A stretch of DNA of 64,000 nucleotides, taken from assembly GCA_027627225.1 (NCBI GenBank), contig CM051036.1, positions 37,154,426 through 37,218,425 of the forward strand. Direction: 5' to 3'. Shown one piece after another: positions 22,791 through 34,776 of this stretch (position 1 is the first letter of the stretch; each line of letters opens with the position of its first letter). The translations under genes and the position numbers were made by a program. The DNA is from Congeria kusceri. Lineage: Eukaryota; Mollusca; Bivalvia; Myida; Dreissenidae. The notes below the pieces were generated by a model. That model searched no databases, was not told where the DNA came from, and worked only from the letters and a program-made list of their open reading frames with translations.

Positions 22791-23114
22791 ATGAGTTCGG
22801 GAAACAATAGCTGGGGAAGTAGCAGTTGGGGAAGCAATAGCTCAGGAAATAGCGGCTGGGGAAGTAGTTGGGGAAACAGCGGCTTTTCATCCTCGTCCAA
22901 CGACAGCCGGGAACCAGAGGGCACTCACAGTTCCTCCTGTATCGCCGGAAGCAGTATGTGGGGCGCCAACGGCTGGAACAGCAGCAGCCACTACGATGAG
23001 AAATGTTCCGGATGCAGGCACGAGCGCTCCTCGGCGCCGTTTGGGAGCCAGAACAAAACGTGCGGCGTGTTAACATTGCTGGGCCTAGTGGGGGGTTTGA
23101 AAAAGGGGGAATGA
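22791..23114 (+). CDS. Small Trp/Gly/Ser-rich protein, paralogue 3
   Basis: A 107-aa protein, the longest of the three paralogues. The N-terminal ~38 residues are repeats of SSWGS, SGN and SGWGSSW. The shared core follows: PEGTH, SSCIAG, WGxxGWN, YDEKCSGC and ERSSAPFGS. The metal-type pattern is H-x3-C-x21-C-x2-C. The C-terminus is TCGVLTLLGLVGGLKKGE, a short hydrophobic stretch like that of paralogue 1. GC-rich coding with repeated GGAAGTAGC-like units suggests the N-terminus grows by slippage. Coding part intronless; start at the ATG at 22791. Closest to paralogue 1. Function unknown; cytosolic or nuclear rather than secreted, as there is no signal peptide. Confidence 0.84.
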   Translation: MSSGNNSWGSSSWGSNSSGNSGWGSSWGNSGFSSSSNDSREPEGTHSSSCIAGSSMWGANGWNSSSHYDEKCSGCRHERSSAPFGSQNKTCGVLTLLGLVGGLKKGE

Positions 23115-24664
23115 CATGGGTTCCGGATGTAGATGCGGAAACTGACTTTGACTAGGGTAGTTGATGTTCATAGCGTTCAGTGTAAATTAACTGAAAAGTG
23201 AACCATACTGTATTGTATTGTAAAACTGATTTGAGAACTGTTTTGCTGATACCTGTATTACGAACTATCCCTATTGTTTATAAATACGGCTTAAAGCGTG
23301 AACATTTTTAGGTACATATATGTGTTTTTATAAGTTGTATTTATTGTATATAAATTGTATAATACTTCGATCGTGAATGTACATAGCAATATTTTATTTT
23401 TTTCCACAGTTTTTCTTAACTTCATGCATTTTAAGTCAATCTGATGTATTGTGTCAGCCGTGTTTTATGGTCTTGAAAGTGAAAGCAGACAATATGTATT
23501 TTGCAGTGCAGCAAGCATAAAATCGCATGTTGTGTTACTTCCCAATCGTATTTAAATTAGTTCAACGTAAAACCGCGTTTTTGCATTTCCAAGTCATAGC
23601 CACGAAGCTCAAAACTTGACTCCATTAATTGCCCACCAGATGAGCGTATTCATATCAAAGTATTAAACCACGGTCTAAATCAACTTCTGGTAACAGACAA
23701 AAGAAATCAGGTTCAGGTAGCAGCTAACACATTCCCCAAACTAGTCAGAATGTACAAAGTAACTTCGATTAATTGGCACTACAAATATTGAAGTCGAGTC
23801 AGCCGTCCGTTGTTATTGTTAACATAATACAATTCATCAGTAATGAACCAATGCTTCTGTACACAATACATTTTTTTCATCAATAATTTTCTTCGTTTGT
23901 AACCGTTTTGATAAAAGTTTTGTTTGTTTGTTTGTTGGACTTTTCGCCGTTTTTAACAGTACTTCAGTCAAAACACGGCGGAAAGGACAGAGTAAATGAA
24001 AGGTTCAACAACACAAAATCCGCGAGGACGAAGTGATAGGATATATTTCGTCGTTTAGGCTTCGTGCATTGACCTAGAGCTACGTTTTTGGTATAATTAC
24101 ATAATTACCAAATAAGCATGCGCCATTGACAGAATTGTTCTAGAAGTATTATAAAATTTTATAATAATGTCTATAGTGCGTTCTGTCATAAACACTATTT
24201 ATCGGACTATGTAGTGTTTCTTCTTTAAGAACACACTCTTAATACAGCACCATGTAAGGAACACCATTCAATGTTCTAATAAAACCATTGAAGGTACTCC
24301 TTTTTTATTTACAAACGTACTCTTCGAAAATACCTTTCTAACTCCTCCTATCGCAGAGGCATTCCTGCTGGGGGCTTGTCATGTCTGTAGGCGTGGCCAG
24401 TGCAAGCTACATAATCCCTCCTCTAAAAAAGAACATTAATAGTACAAACAAACAATCAAACAAGAGTATGCAATGCATTCACATGTGATAAAACGGTCGG
24501 ACAGACAGATCGCCAGAGTACAAACATCCACGTCACAAAGAACTAAACCAGATTAACAGTCGTGTTTCTGGCCAGAATTACCAATGAAAAAAATGTGGTG
24601 TACATACTTTTGTTTGTATATAACAATACTTTCGATGTTCAATATCCCGGACCTCTCCGTCACT
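23115..24664. other. Gene-less stretch
   Basis: 3' flank of paralogue 3, then AT-rich DNA with no supported feature. Confidence 0.45.
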
Positions 24665-25535
24665 GCTTAAACGTTGATGATGGACACATGCATGAATGAT
24701 TAAACAATACCAATCAACACGTTGATGATGGACACATGCATGAATGGGTAAACAATACCAATCAACACGTTGATAATGGACTAATGCATTAATGGTTAAA
24801 AATACCAATCAACACGTTGATGATGTACACATGCACGAATGCACGACTCTGCAGTTAAACAATACCAATCAACACGCTGATGATGGACACATGCATGAAT
24901 GATTAAACAATACCAATCAACACGTTGATGATAAACACATACATGAATGGTTAAACAATACCAATCAACACGTTGATGATGGACACATGCATGAATGGTT
25001 AAACAATACCAATCAACACGTTGATGATAAACACATACATGAATGGTTAAACAATACCAATCAACACGTTGATGATAGACACATGCATAAAAGGTTAAAC
25101 AATACCAATCAACACGTTGATGAATGAATGGTTAAACAATACCAATCAACACGTTAATGAATGAATGGTTAAACAATACCAATCAACACGTTGATGAATG
25201 AATGGTTAAACAATACCAATCAACACGTTGATGAATGAATGGTTAAACAATACCAATCAACAGGTTGATGAATGAATGGTTAAACAATACCAAAAAATCA
25301 ACACGTTGATGAATGAATGGTTAAACAATACCAATCAACACGTTGATGAATGAATGGTTAAACAATACCAATCAACACGTTGATGAATGAATGGTTAAAC
25401 AATACCAATCAATACGTTGATGAATGAATGGTTAAACAATACCAATCAACACGTTGATGATAGACACATGCTTAAAAGGTTAAACAATACCAGTCAACAC
25501 GTTGATGAATGAATGGTTGAACAATACCAATCAAA
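24665..25535 (+). repeat. Minisatellite with 48-bp and 37-bp units
   Basis: About 21 units of TTAAACAATACCAATCAACA followed by CGTTGATGA. Long units add a GGACACATGCATGAATG-type segment; the short ones lack 11 bp of it. Long units dominate the left, short ones the right, with two long-type units returning at about 25040-25110 and 25440-25500. Each unit centres on the near-palindrome TCAACACGTTGA. Confidence 0.93.
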
Positions 25536-26044
25536 ACTAGTAATGTGTTTGGTAAACTAAACATAGATGTCATAACCTTACTAGAAAGTACTCGGCATAT
25601 CGTATGTAGCGATGCAGATGGGCAAAATTATACGATACCTGTGTAAATAGTGGAACAATAATTACATAAATAATATAAGGTTATTGATACATACAGTTAT
25701 GTTATTGCTAGGGTTTAGTCAATCACATTAAAATACATGTAATGAAAGTACAATTCTTAATGCAAGTAAAGCGTATGTAGTTTAATACATTTACTTTTTT
25801 TCAATCATACAAAATACCCTGTCAACAACCTCCTTTACACCCCCAAAAAGGTGTCCAAGAGACTCCCAGCCGTGCAAAAACGTCGCCTTCTTTTTTCAGT
25901 TGTAGTAAAATACGAGAGTTGTCACATTACTCAATGACAAACAATTAACACGGAGTTTGATGGAAAAACAACGTAATTTAAATGTAATTTTATAAAAACG
26001 TGTATTGTTTCGACAGAAACTTTCACAAACATATGATAAGCAAC
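25536..26044. other. Gene-less stretch
   Basis: Nothing recognised. Confidence 0.45.
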
Positions 26045-27048
26045 TCAACATATAACAAGAGCTGTTTGTAAAACAGTTATGCTCCTCTAGGTTAAAAGCA
26101 ATCTTTAAAGTAACAATTTTGGTGAAGATCAGATTAAAACTGATGGACATAGAAAACAGAACCTGCTGAAAATGTCAATTTTAGATAAATCAAGGACCAT
26201 AACTCTGAAGTTCCTGAGGGCAATTTGGTTGATCATTAAACTTGGCTATGATATTATAAACTCAACCATTTTCAACAAGTTTGGTGACGATCGGATGAAA
26301 ACTGTTAATCTTAGAGAGAAGAAACAGCTAAAAAGATAAATTTTATGTAATTCAAGGGCCATAACTCCACAGTTACTTGGATTATTTGGTTAAACGTGAC
26401 CGAGATATTATGCCCACAAAGATTTCCAGCAAGTTTGGTGAAGATCGGATAAAAACTGTTGGACTGAAAATGAAAGGAAACTGCTAAAAAGGCCGATTTT
26501 AGATAATTGAAGGTCAATAAATCTATAAATGGGGCGATTTGGCTGATAATCACACTTGGCCAAGATATTTTGCCCACACACAGTTTCAAAACGTTTGGTA
26601 AAGATTGGATGAAAATTGTTGGTCTTATAGAGCGGAAACGGCTACAGTTATAATACAGCCAATTTAAGATAATTCAAGGATCATAACCCCACAATTCCTG
26701 GGGCGATTTGGCTGATTACCGAACTTGGCCGAGATATGCACACAAACAAAGTTTCATAAAGTTTAGCAAAAACTGGATGAAAATTGTTGGACTTAGAGAG
26801 CGGAAACAGTTAGAAAGGCCAAAAATTTTAGCTAATTCACAAAATCAGAGGCGATTTGGCTGATTATCGAACTTGACCGAGATATTATGCTCAAAAACGT
26901 TTTCATGAAGTTTGGTTAAAATCAGATGAAAACTGTTGGACTTAAAGAGCGGAAACGAAAGTGGTCTACCTACGGACCGACCGACCGACCGACCGACCGG
27001 CATTAGCAAACCAATATACCCCGCCATCTTTGATAGGGGGGCATAATA
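26045..27048 (+). mobile_element. Pearl-like non-autonomous element with ~160-bp core repeats
   Basis: The 5' end has a hairpin-capable CTGTTTGTAAAACAG followed by TTATGCTCC. About five diverged ~160-bp units follow, with TTCAAGGACCATAACTC-type phrases at about 26189, 26351, 26507, 26674 and 26836. Next comes a (GACC)n tetranucleotide tract (26976-26999), then a GC-rich tail with an imperfect hairpin ending GGGGGGCATAAT. This layout resembles bivalve pearl (non-autonomous Helentron) elements, whose core repeats relate to the BIV160 satellite; the family assignment is from memory of the architecture. Confidence 0.65.
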
Positions 27049-27049
27049 G

Positions 27050-27706
27050 CCGCTATATCTATTTCATTGGACATGCGGCGCATGCGTGCACTTATACGTC
27101 ACGCAGTGTCTGTCGGCATGTTAAACGTAAAACCTTAATTATGCGTCTTGTCAAACTTTGATAGTGCTAGCCAATGACCCCAGGACTTGTGGCGACGATA
27201 GTCTCTCGTTTTATTCTACTCAGAAATCATTCATGGTTTTCTTCACAGTTCTTTAGTTAAATAACAGCCCTTGTATTTACACACCCACAGAGTATTGTAT
27301 TATTTCGTATATGAGACAGAATTTACACACTGCTACGGTCAAAACAATGTCAGAAAACAATAGCTGCAAATTGGTGAAACACGTTCATTGCCTGACCGCG
27401 TAATTATAGTTGTGCATACGTGTACATAAATATTTCCATCGCATTTTAATTTATATGTTTGTGTGTCAGTTAAATAGACCTAAGTGTCGAGTACACATAT
27501 AAAAGTCAATGACATTCCAACTGCATTAGAAGTAGAGAAACGCAGACAAAAACAATGTTGACTTATTTACAAAATGATCATTAGCATAGTTTTTTATAAA
27601 GCGGGTCCGATCTTAATTAATTTCAGGCTGGAGGTCTGTACATTTTTCAAACTAGAGCCGCTATAGTGACACACTGAATTACTAGATCTAGCACTAGAAT
27701 GACATA
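27050..27706. other. Gene-less stretch
   Basis: No feature recognised. Confidence 0.45.
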
Positions 27707-27837
27707 CACTCAAGGACCATAAGTATTTCCGCAACGTCGTCACATCGCAAACAAATAAAGCACTTGGGCTTACAAGCCTCCAACAAAAACATCATTTATA
27801 AGTAAAATTAACTTACCAAAATAATTTAATACTTGGT

Positions 27838-28845
27838 TATGCATCCGTTGGCTCTCAGAACATGGCGAAATCGCTTTGGAATACTGTTCATGCTGTTGTA
27901 TAATGACTTTATATAGTGTGCAGTGATGGAGGTCCAGATCTGCATAACGTGGTATATGAGGTCAGTCTTGGAATGAATGAGGTGAACCTTTTTTGAAGCA
28001 AGTATTTCACCTTATGCCATACATTTTCAATAATGTTCATATCTGTGCTCTGTGCTGGCCACATCAGTGTAGGGATATTGATTTTATGTTTCCACATAGA
28101 AGTGAACCTCGACACATGGGATGGGACATTGTCATCTTGGAAAATCCACGAAGAATTGGGGAATTGTTTTGCAATTACAGGCCACTAATGGTTTTCTAAA
28201 ATATTGACATACTTTTCAGAATTAATGTTTCCATTAACTGGAACTAATATACCAAACCCACAAAAAGTTACACAGCCCCAAAACATAACACTAAAGCCAA
28301 GACAACTTGGCGACCATTTTTCTTCAGCTTTCCGCCAGACATAAACCTTTCTGTCTCTTCCAATCATTATATGTGTCTCTTCAGAAAATATAACCTTTTC
28401 CAGAAACTGTCAACAGTAAAATAACTTTACTTTTACACCATGCCCTCCTACGGACATCGTTCACTTTTGAGATTACAGTTTTTTTCTTCACAACTCTCCG
28501 TTTGAAACCATTTAAATTAAAACGCCTTTTTACAGTTGATGTGGAGAGTCTTACGGGTGTTCATTGTGTAACACATTCGTAATGTCTTTCAGGTTTTTTT
28601 TCTACGGTTACTTTTTACGATCCGTGTTAAGCGACGAACGTCACGAGCACTTGATTTTCTAGGCCGGCCAGATCTTGCTTGATTTTAAATGTTCCACTTG
28701 TTTTAAAGCGTTTTAAAATTTTGCTACTGTAAAACGATTTAATCCACGAATTTTGGCAATATTTGAACCACTTACGTTGTCATTTGATAGTTAAACAATT
28801 ATTATGTTGAGATCAGCACTCAATTCTTTTTTCTTATTAGGCATT
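27838..28845 (-). pseudogene. Tc1-like transposase remnant
   Basis: Minus-sense reading from about 28845 (MPNKKKELSADLN) has an N-terminal HTH-like part with several stops. A core follows at 28185-28367: GRDRKVYVWRKAEEKWSPSC and VMFWGCVTFCG, typical of Tc1. The C-terminal segment WPAQSTDMNIIENVWHKVK (27909-28115) carries the last catalytic acid region. Multiple stops and frameshifts; not functional. Confidence 0.85.
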
Positions 28846-28948
28846 TTGACAGCGGACGAATTTTGTTAACAAAAAGGGAAACTACTCTAATTTGTTTTCA
28901 CTGTCAGGGTCAGGATAGATCATTTAACCGAATAATATGCATTCTAAC

Positions 28949-29687
28949 TAGGGATGGCAAAACTATTCGAATATTCGATTGAATGATTGCCATTCGAATA
29001 GTTAACACGCTATTCGAGTACTCGCATATTTGTAAAAAACCCAATACTTTCCTGATTGTAGAAAGTATTTTTCTGTTAACACAAAGGCAGTATTGCACCA
29101 ATAGATACCTACCAATAATACCGTGTTTTCAATAGTATGGGCCCGTGTCACGTGTCAGACTAAAAGATATTGAATTAACGGGTCGGTGTCAGTCGCCTAT
29201 CGTCTAGTCACCAGTAATTCGCAATTACACCAGACAGTGGGAAAACATAACTGTTAATTGTAATTGCAACTCGCGCTTTGAATTTTAAAAGAAGTAACAA
29301 CAAATAAATTACAGAAGTGCGATCACACATTTTAGCAGTCATTATAGCTGAGAAACTTCGCTCAAATTTGCTAATAAACTATTGATTATCGGAGCGTTTT
29401 TAAATTGATAAAAATGCGTGGTTGTTTGAAAACTATGTGATTAAAAGAACAATTAACATGGGTACTCCAGTTGTTTATGTTTTATATAATGTGCAATGTA
29501 TACATTAATTAGAAAGCGCAGTTTGTTAATGAAAATATGACGGTACTGGCTAAAATGTTATACACAAAATAATGATTATGTCTCCTAGGCAACAAAGTTC
29601 AAAATAGTTAATATGAATCTATGCGAATATTCGAATATTCGATTGAATGAAAAAGCGAATATTCGAGTACTGATTTTGGCATTCCTA
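28949..29687. mobile_element. hAT-like non-autonomous element nested in the Tc1 copy
   Basis: The left end is TAGGGATGGCAAAACTATTC and the right end, inverted, is TAGGAATGCCAAAATCAGTA. Both are followed by runs of CGAATATTCGA. About 740 bp, no coding region. The flanking octamers (ATTCTAAC, ATCCCTAA) match only partly, so the target duplication is uncertain. Confidence 0.65.
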
Positions 29688-29832
29688 ATCCCTAATTTTA
29701 ACGAATTTTAAATTTAAAGGTAAAATGCATCCAAAATGTAGTTTTGCAATACCTCAAATTATTTTTAACTCTGTGACGTCACAACGTTGTGGAAATACTT
29801 TTGATCCTTTGGCATATTTGGCTGTACCAAAC

Positions 29833-30160
29833 ACAAGGTGTTAAAACGAGGCGTAACCCGCTAAAAATAGCCCCAAAATGCACCATCTCCGTTAAATCAA
29901 TACACTTTTGGCGTATGCAAGTATACAAAACATGCGAAATATGGCAATTATGAGTTAAATGCATTGAGCACGGAACATAATAGCATGTTTCGGATATGTA
30001 ACGGCATGGTAGATTTTTAACAAACGCAAACGTAAACGAAAATCGAAGAAAACAATTTCAGACAGTTTTTAAATACACATGAGTGTTTACTGTGTTCTAC
30101 CATTGCGTGTTGAGTGTATTGTCGGTCCATTTTTATTTTAAAAAAAAAAGCCAAAATGCC
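29833..30160 (+). mobile_element. One-ended copy of the CACGGTGTT TIR element
   Basis: The end AAGGTGTTAAAACGAGGCG with AAAATAGCCCCAAAATGCAC matches the termini of 35377-36165. The inner part (TAGATTTTTAACAAACGCAA onward) matches the right half of that element in reverse complement. The other terminus is missing, apparently replaced by the LINE. Confidence 0.65.
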
Positions 30161-30342
30161 AAATACTGTTTATAATACACGAAAACACCATAAAATCAGT
30201 AAAATCAGTAATATTCACTGACCATGAGGATTAACTTCTTTTTTGGAATATTAATTTCATTTATAAACCAACTGGAGTGAATCTAAATAATCTAGTGTAT
30301 CCAAAACGCTGTAACACCCTTGGCAGTTTTAAAGAGAGTGTC

Positions 30343-31130
30343 ACCTGTTTGATTTTAAATTGCCGGTCCTTAGCAAGGAAGGATGTGCTTGTAATGCAAA
30401 TGGTCCGAAAAGAAAAAAAGACTTTGCAATATTAACAGAGACTTGGTTTTCAGATGATAAACAGCACCAATTTGAATGCTCTGATAAACCAACACGACTA
30501 CAAAGTCAGCGTTTCGAACTGTAAAAACAAGGTTGGCGGTGGTGTTGCTCTGACTTGTCGAAGCGGTATAACCATACGTCGGGATTTAAATGGCGTGACA
30601 CGAAGCTTTGAGTACGGAGTATGGCAACTCATTTTTAAAAACATTACTATACACTGTGTAGGCATTTATAGACCCCCGTCATTGGCGACTGCTAACCAGT
30701 TTGTGTCCAGTTCTTAGAAGAAATTGTTCCAAAGTTCTCTAATCTTATGTTGATGGGTGACTTTAACTTACATATTCACGATGACTGTAACGATATAGCA
30801 GAGTTCAATAATTCTTTAGATGCCCTTGGTTTGGTGCAGCACGTGAATTTTCCGACCCACATTCATGGCCATAGTCTTGACCTAGTGATCTCCGAAGTCG
30901 CAAATGGCATTGACATACTTTCATGTGAACCAGGTCCTTTCTTGTCTGACCACTGTGCTGTTAAAGTTGTCACAAAAGTAAGAAAGGAAAATATTGTCAG
31001 CAAGTCTGTTGTATTCCGGAACTTTAAAGATATGGACGATACTGAGTTTGCTGCGATCTTGCCGAGATATCATTATGTAGTGAATCTGTTGATCAATGTG
31101 TTGAACAATTTGAAGATGAAATCCTAAACC
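30343..31130 (+). pseudogene. LINE endonuclease domain remnant
   Basis: Begins with a conserved LNCRSLARKD and ILTETWFSDD block (30343-30465). A frameshift leads into GGGVALTCRS and GIYRPPS (30454-30717), then LMGDFNLHIHDD, FPTHIHGHSLDLVIS and LSDHCAV (30747-31127). These are the APE landmarks GDFN, LDLV and SDH. Confidence 0.88.
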
Positions 31131-31393
31131 TACTTGATACACACGCACCCATGAAAGAAAAAATGCAAATATAAAGAGCTCCAAAACCCTGGTTCAGTGA
31201 AGATATTCATATCATGAAACGACTTGCACGTAGATCTGAGAAATTGTAGAGGAAATATCGCCAACCCAGGGACTACGACATTTTTAAAACCTCACTAAAT
31301 AAATATCACTATGCTCTTAAGAGTGAGAAAGAATTAACTCTTAGTCAGAAAGTACTCGAGTCCAAAGGAGATACCAAAAAGCTATACAAGTTT

Positions 31394-33138
31394 GTGAAGG
31401 ATTTAACCGGAAGTGCGTCTGAAAACCCTATGCCAACTTTGGAAGACGGAAGTAGTCTTGCTGATACTTTTGCGGACTATTTCATGGATAAGATTGAACA
31501 AATACGAGAGTCTCTGAAAGATTTTGATAACTTTAGCCCATCTGTGAAAGCGGTGCCATGCGAAGAACTTCCAGAGGATGAAATCAGAAAACTTGTTTGT
31601 AAATTACAAACAAAGTCCTCAGAACTGGATATTTTGCCAATAAAAGTGTTAAAGTCATTCCTTAACGAGCTACTGCCTTCAATTACCAGGCTAGTGAATC
31701 TGTCCCTAACTCAAGGAGTTTTTCCGAAAAAATGGAAACAGGCAATTGTCAAACCACTTTTGAACAAGTCTGGCCTTGAACTGAAATTAGCCAATTATCG
31801 TCCTGTCAGCAATTTGTCATTTCTATCGAAATTGATCGAAAAATCTGCACTTTATAGACTGAATAAACATGTAAATGATCACAACCTACTCCCTAAGAAC
31901 CAATCCGCTTATAGACAGTTCCACTCGTGCGAGTCGGCTCTACTTCGGCTAGTGAATGATATACTTGATGGGATGGAACATCACGAGGTTACAACACTTA
32001 TAGCTATAGACCTTAGTGCCGCATTCGATACGGTCGACCATGACATCCTCATCCAAGTTCTGAAGAAGCAGTATGGTGTCTGTGGTTCAGCGCTGGAATG
32101 GGTAGACTCATACCTGCGACCACGCAGCTGTTGTGTGAGGGTGAATGAAACATTGTCAGCTCAATTCGATCTCAGATGAAGTGTTCCGCAGGGAAGTTGT
32201 TTGGGTCCTGGCTCTACCTGACCTATGCGGGAACTATTTTTGATATTGTGCCCCCATCCATTTCCGTTTTTGGATTTGCGGACGACCATACGGCGAATAC
32301 ACGCTTCCAGCCAACAACAAACGCAGAGGAGACAGCAATTCAGGAACTTAAAGATTGTGCTCTTGTTATCAATGACTGGATGAACAGTAATAAACTAAAA
32401 ATGAATGCGTCTAAGACAGAGTTCATAATGTTTGGCAGTCGCCATCAATTAAATAAGTGTAAAACCAAAGAAATTGACGTCTGTGGTGATTACATTAAAT
32501 TACAGAATTGTATCAAATATCTGGGCGCTTTTCTCGACGACACTCTAAATTTCAAAGAGCATGTTAAACGAAAGTGTAAAACTGCAATGTTGAACTATTT
32601 TAAAATCAAGAGTATCCGTAACTTCATAACCAAAGAAGCGACTGAGATCTTAGTTTTGTCATTAGTGATTTCTCACTTAGATTATTGCAATGTCATTCTC
32701 TATGGTATCACTCAGGCAGAAATTGGTAAATTGCAACGTATTCAAAATATGTGTGATAAACTTGTTCTGAACAGAAATATGTATGACAGTTCCAAATAGG
32801 CACTGTATGATCTGCACTGGTTACCCATTATGGCGAGAATTAATTTTAAAATTCTTACTTACATGTACAACTGTTCTGTTGGGAACGCCCCACAATATCT
32901 TATTGAACTTTTGTCCAGTAAAGTCTCAAAACGCACACTTAGATCCTCAGAATCATCATTTGGTTGTTATGTTGTTCCTTTAAATAAGATGAAGACTTTC
33001 AGTGACAGAAGTTTCAATACTGTTGGACCTAGGCTTTGGAATGAACTGCCTTTGAACTTAAGACAAAGCGAGTCAGTGAACACTTTCAAGAAACATTTGA
33101 AAAGTCATTTCTTTAGAGATTATTTTACATTGTTTTGA
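31394..33138 (+). pseudogene. LINE reverse transcriptase remnant
   Basis: Open from 31394 with LPIKVLKSF, WKQAIVKPLLNK, NYRPVSNLSFLSKLIEK, QSAYRQFHSCESALLRL and the catalytic-domain LIAIDLSAAFDTVDHD. At 32177 a TGA precedes SVPQGSCLGP, and a deletion there shifts the frame into the FADDH block (32176-32799: LKMNASKTEFIMFGSR, IKYLGAFLDDTLNFKEHV). The C-terminal part with FSDRSFNTVGPRLWNELP (32830-33138) is in a third frame. Confidence 0.9.
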
Positions 33139-33429
33139 AATATGTAGTCACATAACATAAAAAATAATCCTTCTGCTAGTGATTTGATGTATGTTGGTGT
33201 TATTAGTGAATATTTATTGTGTAATTTTCACTTCTATATCTTTCTGTAAATAAGGTATTTGTATTCTGATGAGTTATGATAACTGATTATTCATGATTGT
33301 CACTTTATTGATGTATCATTGTAGATGATGTTTTATTTTTACATTTATTTACTATTGTACAACGCCGTTGAATATGTATTTTATATGTAGAAATAGGCGT
33401 TTAAGCAAATAATCACGTTTCAAGTTTCA

Positions 33430-33690
33430 AAGCACAAACACCAATACGGAGAGGTTACAAGTATACCTTTCAATTCCGACCACCTCCAGAAAATATATTT
33501 ACATCAGTTGTTCGCTCGTGAAGTTATAGATAGCAATAAATACACATCGGGGAATCATTTTAAGTTGAACCAAACTCCAGAAATGTAAAACGATGGAAAA
33601 TATCTCGGAAATGGGCAAACGGAAACCAAGTGAACAACAGTTTTCACTATTTCTATGAATATCGTTCAAACACGTGAAACAAATTTTTCT
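33430..33690 (-). repeat. Inverted copy of an inner part of the 35377-36165 element
   Basis: ACCAATACGGAGAGGTTACA, the TTCGCTCGTGAAGTTATA stretch and AACCAAACTCCAGAAATGTA are the reverse complement of segments at about 35590-35835, in the same order. Confidence 0.7.
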
Positions 33691-34712
33691 GTACAAAAGC
33701 ACCGGATCAATTCTTCTTTAAAGAAGAAAACATTTCTCAACCAACAAAACTGTTTTTATAATGATGAAACTCTATTTGACAGTTTTGATAATATACAATT
33801 AGCGACCGTTATGGCCTGGGGCTGAATTCCTATTGATTATCTACAACAAAACAACATCCGAGGACAAGTGGATGTGGAAATTCGTTGTTGATGCTCGTGC
33901 ATTGACCTTCACGTTTTGGTACATTAACGTAATAAGCATTTCTTCGATGTTCAATATTTAAAAACTCGCGTTTCTTTTTTTAAATTATTGTCTGTAAATC
34001 CTTCAGTCATAGATACTATTATTGGACTGATATCCGGATAGATATGTTTCGGTTATTTATCGTGATAGTGTCTTGACAAGGCGGCCCAAGTCCCTGACGG
34101 CCAAAGTCAGCCATATGTAAATCGTGTTTATGCAGCATTTGTTTCGAACATTTCACCATAACCATAATTTATTAAAAACAAACAAACAATACAAGCAGAA
34201 TAATAATTATTTCGAGTGTTTAATTCAGTGAATTTCTGCTAAAATACTATCAATACACTAAAGTTTTGCGAGTGAATAAAAGGTTGAGAAGGAGAAAACG
34301 CATGTTTAATGTTGTAGATGCAGTATGAAATTGAAATTGTCTACAACCACTTAATGTCCCATAATTCAAATTAACCAAGAGCAATAACTCAACATCGCAA
34401 TGCAAAATATAAGCCCTTATTGAGTTCTTGCACTGAAGTTACAATAAAGTGATGTAGTCCAACATGTCATTTAATGAAAAGAACTGTTGTGAGATGTTTT
34501 GTTTGTTGCTATAAGTTACCGTAGTTTCTTTTTTTGCCTTAGTCTTTGATTTGCCACTCTGTACATTTACTTCTAATTGTAGTTATATTGTTATTGCTTC
34601 ATGAACATATTTACAGAATGAAATTTCCATCTTATATAGATTCCTGGGAATCCTGGTATGTTTCGATTAATGTATGTTTAGTCTGTCTCATACTTGTTAC
34701 TCATTTTTACAG
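33691..34712. other. Gene-less stretch upstream of the first TMEM186-like gene
   Basis: No coding region recognised. A polypyrimidine tract and AG (34701-34712) suggest that a further noncoding exon lies upstream, but I cannot place it. Confidence 0.4.
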
Positions 34713-34776
34713 GTAGACCTGTTTTGTGCAGTCATATTTGACAAGCAGAGTGATCTGTCCCACTCTGCAATACGTG

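Larger units (their letters stand above)
27707..29814 (-). mobile_element. Tc1/mariner transposon, decayed, with nested insertion
   Basis: Terminal inverted repeats share AGTATTTCCRCAACG (left 27707-27745, right inverted 29775-29814). TA dinucleotides flank both ends at 27705 and 29815, the Tc1/mariner target. The interior holds a broken minus-strand transposase (27838-28845) and a second element (28949-29687). Confidence 0.8.
30343..33420 (+). mobile_element. CR1/Jockey-type LINE, decayed
   Basis: An APE-type endonuclease is followed by reverse transcriptase, a C-terminal region, and a 3' end AAATAGGCGTTTAAGCAAATAA resembling the GGCGCTATATAAATAA ends of this superfamily. The coding frame is broken in several places and part of the palm domain is deleted. 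Confidence 0.85.

Noticed and set aside
24665..25535. CRISPR-like array because of regular spacing
   Set aside because: There are no unique spacers; the units are contiguous and the genome is animal.
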